A stretch of DNA of 7,232 bases from NCBI GenBank assembly GCA_028822955.1, contig JAPKCL010000086.1, positions 1-7,232 of the forward strand. Direction: 5' to 3'. Position numbers and translations under genes: made by a program. The notes under the pieces are model-generated. The model searched no databases and was not told where the DNA came from. It saw only the letters and a list, made by a program, of their open reading frames with translations. Positions 1-4,193 of the stretch are shown here, in pieces (position 1 is the stretch's first letter; each line of letters opens with the position of its first letter). The stretch is from Candidatus Poseidoniaceae archaeon (GTDB lineage: Archaea; Thermoplasmatota; Poseidoniia; Poseidoniales; Poseidoniaceae).

Positions 1-198
1 GAGTTTGAGGAATCGCCAAAGCCCATAGGTGATCGCACGAACATTACCCGTGGCCAAAATAACTGGGATTCCCGCATCTTCAAGTTTACGCAATGCATCT
101 AATGCACGAGTGTTGAGTTGTTTTTTGTCATCAGTGAGTGTACCATCGATATCGACTGCGACAAACTTCGGATACCAATCCTTCGGGAGCCACTCCAT
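1..198 (-). CDS. HAD-superfamily phosphatase, archaeal phosphoglycolate phosphatase type (partial, N-terminal 66 residues)
   Basis: The reverse strand reads an open frame from an ATG at 198-196 to the window edge, so the C-terminus is missing. Residues 16-20 are DIDGT, the HAD motif I: D16 would be the nucleophile forming the phospho-aspartate and D18 the acid/base. It is followed by LTDD, and residues 48-52 (LATGN) fit motif II with the phosphate-binding Thr50. The order DxDGTLTD, then helix, then [ST]GN followed by an aromatic-rich helix resembles archaeal phosphoglycolate phosphatases such as the Thermoplasma TA0175 protein, which act in the cytosol on 2-phosphoglycolate. The substrate is inferred from family likeness only; a sugar-phosphate phosphatase of the same Cof-like group is the alternative. 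The start is fixed by an in-frame TGA eight codons upstream with no other ATG between. A GGGAG lies too close to the ATG to be a normal ribosome site, so a leaderless or short-leader mRNA is likely. Confidence 0.85.
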   Translation of the reverse strand, partial: MEWLPKDWYPKFVAVDIDGTLTDDKKQLNTRALDALRKLEDAGIPVILATGNVRAITYGLWRFLKL

Positions 199-305
199 AC
201 TCCCATGCTCGTCATGCGGGTGTCATCAATTTTCGCTCCCATTCACCTCATTACAATTGCGTTTAGGAGGGAGAGATTATTGAGGGGGGGACCCGAGGAG
301 ACATC
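199..305. promoter_or_regulatory. Divergent intergenic region with putative promoters for the phosphatase and the ATPase operon
   Basis: These 107 bases lie between two divergently transcribed genes, so both promoters should be here. For the minus-strand gene an AT-rich run (TCAATTTTCG on plus, about 224-233) is centred roughly 31 bases upstream of the ATG, the usual place for an archaeal TATA box feeding a leaderless transcript. For the plus strand, the AT-rich stretch around 248-265 (TTACAATTGCG) would place a transcript start near 283 and leave a short leader carrying the ribosome site. Neither box is a strong consensus match. A CTCCC at 236-240 and a GGGAG at 269-273 form a weak spaced inverted repeat. 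I see no convincing operator. Confidence 0.35.
295..300 (+). promoter_or_regulatory. Shine-Dalgarno site of the ATPase gene
   Basis: GAGGAG lies five bases before the ATG at 306. It is complementary to the usual archaeal 16S rRNA 3' end and fixes the start of the ATPase frame. Confidence 0.7.
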
Positions 306-3002
306 ATGTCAACAGGCAACGATGAGGAAGTTTTTCTCTCGCTTGATGATGGCGATGAATTGGATACACCCAAAGTAGCGCAAAAGCCCACTCGTAAACC
401 ACGAGTGAAAAAACCGAAAAAAGCATCTGAACAACCTCCCCAGGTAGTACTCGATGCAGAAATTCTTGATGCTACAATCATTCGACAAGCAATCGGTCAG
501 TTTGAGATTGGTTGGCCATTGATGGGGATGGATTGCCCCGACTGTGCCAGTAAAGCAACCCGTGCGCTCAATACGCTTCCTCAAGTGACCGAAACCTCGG
601 TATCCGCGACAGCAGGAACGGTCAAATTAACCGTCGACCTTGAACGTGGGTCTCTCTCACAAGTCTCATCGGTTTTGCGCTCACTCGGGCATGCTCCAAA
701 CGTGGGGTTCAATGAACTGGTTGGGGTTCGAAGTTCACAAGTAGCGCATCGAAATGGAGTCGACCAAAGAAAACTTGGAAAGATATTCCGTCAACAACCA
801 GGAGTTCTTGATGTCGAGTTTACAGATGATGAACGCATCCTTCTCCAATTCGCCCTCGATGTTCCGCAAGATATGTTCAAACTTCGAGATTCACACCTTA
901 CTGAAGTCATTGGTTCTCCAGTCAAATATGTACCCGCTGAATCATACCGTATCCGTCCTGATCAATGGCGACTCATCGGTGGCGGCATTGCTTTGCCACT
1001 TTTGTTCTTGGTCATCTTAGGTGAACTGGTTGGACTTTCCTCCATTTTCTTAGGAATGATTGCGATACCTGGTTTGCTTATCGGGGGTTTACAGATGTTC
1101 AAAGAAGCTTTTGCAAGCATTCGAAATCGACAACTTGGGTTCCAGGTACTCACAAGTTTAGCAGTCATAGGCGCGGCAGTCCTCGGAATGTGGGAAGAAG
1201 CATTGGTTGTTGCAATCCTTGTCGCCTTTACTGCTCACCTCGAGGGCGATGCGCTCGTGAAAGCACGTAAAGCAATGCAAGGTGGGCTTGACCGTCTTCC
1301 GCGAACCGCTCGAAGAGTTACTGGTAACAAACCCAAGAAGATAGAACCCAAAAAAGCACTCTCATTTGCGTTGCAAATGTCCTCACCAGCTCCCCTTCTT
1401 GGCGCTGATGGCTGTGCTCTTCCAGACCCCGATGCGGAACACGAAACCGTCCCTATTGAATTGATTCAAATTGGTAATTTAATTGAAATTAGGAGTGGAG
1501 AATTAATTCCGGCTGATGGGAAAATTATCGAGGGACATGGTTCATTGGACAAAGCCCCACTTACTGGGGAGTCGGTACCTGTGGAAGTTTCAGCAGGTGA
1601 TGAAATACAAGCAGGCCTCATTTTGGCACGTGGCCCAGTCATCATTGAAGTCACAGCCGTTGGGGAAGCTACTCGCTTGTCAGAATTAATTGACGCCGTC
1701 CACACATTTCGTGAAGAGCCTCCTCGTTTACAGAGCAGTATTGAACTCTTCACTGCCATTTGGGTCCCGATTGTTCTCACCGGGGCTGTAGCGGTTTGGT
1801 ATTTCTTATTCCCAGATGACTGGAAAGTCATCTTACTAATTTGGGTTGTTGCATGCCCGTGTGCTTTGTTACTCGCAACCCCGGTCCCTCACGCAGCAGC
1901 CCTTTCACGTTCTGCCCATTTTGGAGCCATAGCCCGAGGCGGCGATGTTATCGAGCGCCTTTCAAAGGTCAATCACATTTTACTCGACAAAACTGGTACT
2001 TTAACATCAGGAAAACCGAGATTAGGCGAGGTCATTATGGCCAATGGGCGCCAACTTTCTTCCGCACTGAAACTTGCTGGCGGTCTTGAAGCCCGTTCAT
2101 CACACCCCTATGCCCTCTCAGTCATGGCTTATCTTCTTGAGAAACAAGTATCTGCATCTCAAGTGATTGGACTTTCAGATATTGAAGCAGGTGTCAAAGG
2201 CAGAGCAAATGGTAAGGAAGTGATGTTTATCCGATTTGACCGTTCTAAACAACTCAATGTTGTCGTTCCAAAAGAACTTCATGCTGCTTACAAATCTGCT
2301 GAAATGAAAGGTCATGGAGCAAGTCTTTTGGTCCGCAATGGTGAGGGAATTGCTTTGTTTACCTTCATACATGATGATACGCATGCAGGGAGTAAGGAAC
2401 TGATTTCTGCATTGCGAAAGCGTTCGATTAACGTTGAGATCCTCTCGGGAGACCACCAAGCTGCAGTATCAGCATTTGCCAAAAGTGTTGACCTTCCAAT
2501 CTCTTCAGCCCATGGTGGTTTATCTCCTGAACAAAAAGTACAATGGGTTCAAAACCGTTCCAAAACCCACATCACAATGATGGTGGGTGATGGTTTCAAT
2601 GATGCTGCAGCACTTGCCATTGCCGATGTTGGAGTTGCTGTAGGAACTGGAGAAACAGTCAACCTTGAAGCCGCTGACGTACTTATTCCAAGTGACAACC
2701 CCCTCATGCTTAGCGACCTCATCGACTTGGCACGTCAAGCACAAAGAATCCTCATGGGCAATCTTATCATCACTGTCGGAATAACGCTTTCACTTGTAGC
2801 AGCGGTAATTCTACAACTCTATGACGAACTTTGGGTTGGTGTTCTCATTCATGAAGCATCGGTAATTCTTGTGATCTTGAATGGCGCTCGTCTCGCAGGA
2901 GGTGAAGGAGCATTTGCTCTTCTCGCCTCAATTTTTGTCTCCTTATGGCGGGATACAAAAGAAGCGTTTGAACTTCTTAAATTGAGATATCTTCCGGCTT
3001 GA
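306..3002 (+). CDS. P1B-type heavy-metal-translocating ATPase (Zn/Cd/Pb/Co or Cu class)
   Basis: An 898-residue membrane pump that would use ATP to export a soft or transition-metal ion across the cytoplasmic membrane. Residues 1-65 are a charged, probably disordered extension. A heavy-metal-associated domain follows (about 66-135) with GMDCPDC at 74-80 (metal ligands C77, C80). Residues 140-210 look like a second ferredoxin-like fold without cysteines. Membrane segments are predicted near 222-240, 243-262, 279-296, 298-314, 482-502, 506-530, 815-837 and 841-864, the eight-helix P1B pattern. The actuator TGES is at 420-423, CPC at 517-519, the phosphorylated Asp561 in DKTGTLT 561-567, the nucleotide-domain HP at 600-601, SGD at 714-716 and GDGFND at 761-766, so all catalytic motifs are intact. 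The last helix carries HEAS (849-852) followed by a conserved-looking NGARL. CPC suggests Zn/Cd/Pb or Cu; HE in this helix is known from P1B-4 pumps, so the ion is uncertain. Residues about 341-380 are an insert before the actuator domain. The start is supported by the SD at 295-300. It is first in a possible operon with the winged-helix gene 69 bases downstream. Confidence 0.95.
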   Translation: MSTGNDEEVFLSLDDGDELDTPKVAQKPTRKPRVKKPKKASEQPPQVVLDAEILDATIIRQAIGQFEIGWPLMGMDCPDCASKATRALNTLPQVTETSVSATAGTVKLTVDLERGSLSQVSSVLRSLGHAPNVGFNELVGVRSSQVAHRNGVDQRKLGKIFRQQPGVLDVEFTDDERILLQFALDVPQDMFKLRDSHLTEVIGSPVKYVPAESYRIRPDQWRLIGGGIALPLLFLVILGELVGLSSIFLGMIAIPGLLIGGLQMFKEAFASIRNRQLGFQVLTSLAVIGAAVLGMWEEALVVAILVAFTAHLEGDALVKARKAMQGGLDRLPRTARRVTGNKPKKIEPKKALSFALQMSSPAPLLGADGCALPDPDAEHETVPIELIQIGNLIEIRSGELIPADGKIIEGHGSLDKAPLTGESVPVEVSAGDEIQAGLILARGPVIIEVTAVGEATRLSELIDAVHTFREEPPRLQSSIELFTAIWVPIVLTGAVAVWYFLFPDDWKVILLIWVVACPCALLLATPVPHAAALSRSAHFGAIARGGDVIERLSKVNHILLDKTGTLTSGKPRLGEVIMANGRQLSSALKLAGGLEARSSHPYALSVMAYLLEKQVSASQVIGLSDIEAGVKGRANGKEVMFIRFDRSKQLNVVVPKELHAAYKSAEMKGHGASLLVRNGEGIALFTFIHDDTHAGSKELISALRKRSINVEILSGDHQAAVSAFAKSVDLPISSAHGGLSPEQKVQWVQNRSKTHITMMVGDGFNDAAALAIADVGVAVGTGETVNLEAADVLIPSDNPLMLSDLIDLARQAQRILMGNLIITVGITLSLVAAVILQLYDELWVGVLIHEASVILVILNGARLAGGEGAFALLASIFVSLWRDTKEAFELLKLRYLPA
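1456..1509. repeat. AT-rich cluster of AATT and short palindromes inside the ATPase gene
   Basis: Seven AATT tetramers occur between 1459 and 1508 (starting at 1459, 1469, 1476, 1481, 1487, 1501, 1505). Two dyads stand out: TTGAAT-TG-ATTCAA at 1456-1469 and the ten-base perfect palindrome GAATTAATTC at 1500-1509. The stretch encodes the start of the actuator domain, with the codons TTA, ATT and AGG, which look unlike the flanking CTT/CTC/CGT-rich sequence. It may be only a local composition effect. Confidence 0.45.
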
Positions 3003-3071
3003 GTTCTCAAATCGCTTACTTCACGCGGCATCTTCAAACCGGAGAAGGGGTTATGCCCAAACGGTGAGGAG

Positions 3072-3572
3072 ATGGCACGAGTTCGAGCAGACCCAGTCAC
3101 AAGCGCTCTGGCCCACCCAACTCGCCGAGCGTTGTATATCGCTTTGGCAAACAAAGAGGAAATGAGCACAGTCCAGCTTCAAGCCGAAGTGAATGTTGAA
3201 CGTTACAATCTCTATCATCACTTGAAAAAATTAGCATCGCTAAACTTGGTTGAAAACCATCGTGATGCTGGACGTTCACGATGGTGGAAAAAATCGACAC
3301 ATATTGATTTGCCCGAAATCCTTTCACCATCGACTGAATCTAGGGCATCCTCAACTGCAGTTGTTGTTGGCGACTCCACATCCCTTCCAGGCCCACTTGC
3401 TGATGCGGTTGGTGATGCTGGGGATATACACGTCATTCAATTGGAAGGTTCACGTGACCAAGTAGGGGCTAAACAAATGCTTGAACTCTTGGCGAAAGAA
3501 CATGGTATTGAATTAGATTTGCCTTGGAATTTTTTACCTTCGAGTATCGCCTTGATTGCAAAGAAAAAGTGA
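3072..3572 (+). CDS. ArsR-like winged-helix DNA-binding protein
   Basis: A 166-residue soluble protein. Residues about 8-75 form a winged helix-turn-helix of the ArsR-like type: the opening LAHPTRRALYIAL is the typical first helix, the recognition region is near 36-55 (VNVERYNLYHHLKKL) and the wing is near 58-75 (NLVENHRDAGRSRWW). This fold binds operator DNA, usually as a dimer. The C-terminal half (about 85-166) begins with a Ser/Thr-rich linker and continues into an apparent alpha/beta segment (VIQLEGSR, then a helix to about 145, then a short strand near the end) that I do not recognise. There is no cysteine in the protein, so the classical ArsR/SmtB metal site on helix 3 is absent. GGTGAGG at 3063-3069 is a ribosome site set close to the ATG; no other ATG, GTG or TTG occurs in frame between the preceding TGA and 3072. 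It follows the ATPase by 69 bases and may be cotranscribed with it. A role as regulator of the pump is inferred from position only. Confidence 0.85.
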   Translation: MARVRADPVTSALAHPTRRALYIALANKEEMSTVQLQAEVNVERYNLYHHLKKLASLNLVENHRDAGRSRWWKKSTHIDLPEILSPSTESRASSTAVVVGDSTSLPGPLADAVGDAGDIHVIQLEGSRDQVGAKQMLELLAKEHGIELDLPWNFLPSSIALIAKKK

Positions 3573-3612
3573 TTGAGGCATTCGGACAACAAACATCTCA
3601 AGAACAGTGAGC

Positions 3613-3617
3613 AGGAG
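3613..3617 (+). promoter_or_regulatory. Shine-Dalgarno site of the zinc-ribbon gene
   Basis: AGGAG lies eight bases before the ATG at 3626. It supports that start and suggests translation from a polycistronic mRNA continuing from the winged-helix gene. Confidence 0.6.
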
Positions 3618-3625
3618 CGAAGAAC

Positions 3626-4018
3626 ATGGGCGAAGAATTAACAGTCGAATCTCGAGTCGCTCCACCGGCACTATCATGCCCCAAATGTGACGGATTATTG
3701 CCAAATGAACTTGGTGAAGTTCGTTGCACATTATGCCATGCACGGGTTCGAATTGACCACCCAATTACCCGAAAGAAGTGGGCAGAAGAAAAAATAGGTT
3801 GTCCGGATTGTGCAAAAGTACTTGTCGTTGGGGTCAATAAACGTCCTGCCCACTTGAAATGTGCAACTTGCTCATGTCATTTCACTCTTGTTCCGTCCGT
3901 AGCACGTGTGGAAATCTCTTGCCCTGGGTGTGACCGTCAACTTCGTATGAAGCGCCGTCCTGGTGAGCGACAAATAGAATGTCCAGCTTGCAATACCAGT
4001 TTCAAAGTTACTTTTTGA
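3626..4018 (+). CDS. Small protein with three consecutive zinc ribbons
   Basis: A 130-residue soluble protein built from three CxxC...CxxC units: C18/C21 with C34/C37, C59/C62 with C79/C82, and C99/C102 with C119/C122. Each pair sits in a knuckle such as CPKC, CPDC, CPGC or CPAC, so each unit can hold one structural zinc in a zinc-ribbon fold; the middle unit has an extra C84 and H85. There is no signal peptide, membrane helix or obvious catalytic domain. Such folds in archaea serve in binding nucleic acid or protein partners, or as parts of transcription and translation machinery; the specific role here is unknown. The basic stretches (RKKW near 49-52, RMKRRPGER near 107-115) would fit nucleic-acid contact. 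It starts 53 bases after the winged-helix gene with its own ribosome site, so cotranscription is plausible. A metal-buffering job beside the ATPase is possible but unsupported by anything except adjacency. Confidence 0.8.
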   Translation: MGEELTVESRVAPPALSCPKCDGLLPNELGEVRCTLCHARVRIDHPITRKKWAEEKIGCPDCAKVLVVGVNKRPAHLKCATCSCHFTLVPSVARVEISCPGCDRQLRMKRRPGERQIECPACNTSFKVTF

Positions 4019-4078
4019 GTGATTGTATTTGAAGAAAGACATCCGATTTCTATCGTTCATCTCTCAAAAGTCATCAAG

Positions 4079-4142
4079 CCAATTCAAGCAACTTGGTTCG
4101 TCGCATAACCTCCTAAAACAGCCTTGAATCCCCGCGTTCAAG
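4079..4142. other. Short dyad cluster upstream of the coiled-coil gene
   Basis: Within the 175-base gap 4019-4193 three small inverted repeats follow each other: CCAA...TTGG (4079-4082/4093-4096) enclosing CAAG-CAA-CTTG (4085-4095), GGTT/AACC (4095-4098/4107-4110), and the best one, CTTGAA-TCCCCGCG-TTCAAG (4123-4142). The stems are only 4-6 base pairs and no U-tract follows, so a terminator is not supported. They could mark a structured leader, an operator, or chance. Confidence 0.3.
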
Positions 4143-4150
4143 TCGCGCTC

Positions 4151-4193
4151 CTTATCTATGATGAGAGGTGGATGAACCATTGGATGGGATACG
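4151..4193 (+). promoter_or_regulatory. Possible promoter and leader of the coiled-coil gene
   Basis: CTTATCTATG at 4151-4160 is a weak TATA-like element about 38 bases before the assigned ATG, which would give a leader of roughly a dozen bases. GAGGTG at 4165-4170 looks like a ribosome site but lies 23 bases before ATG 4194, too far for it. Several ATG codons (4158, 4161, 4172, 4184) fall in this stretch and open only short frames. Confidence 0.25.

Noticed and set aside
3053..3067. Four-codon frame ATG-CCC-AAA-CGG-TGA just before the winged-helix gene
   Set aside because: Too short to support as a leader peptide; its GGAG is weakly placed and its stop merely overlaps the ribosome site of the real gene.
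4095..4110. GGTTCG...AACC stretch as part of a tRNA T-arm
   Set aside because: No acceptor, D or anticodon stems can be drawn around it; the match is a four-base stem only.
4123..4142. Hairpin as a transcription terminator
   Set aside because: The stem is only six base pairs, no U-run follows, and archaeal terminators rely mainly on U-tracts.
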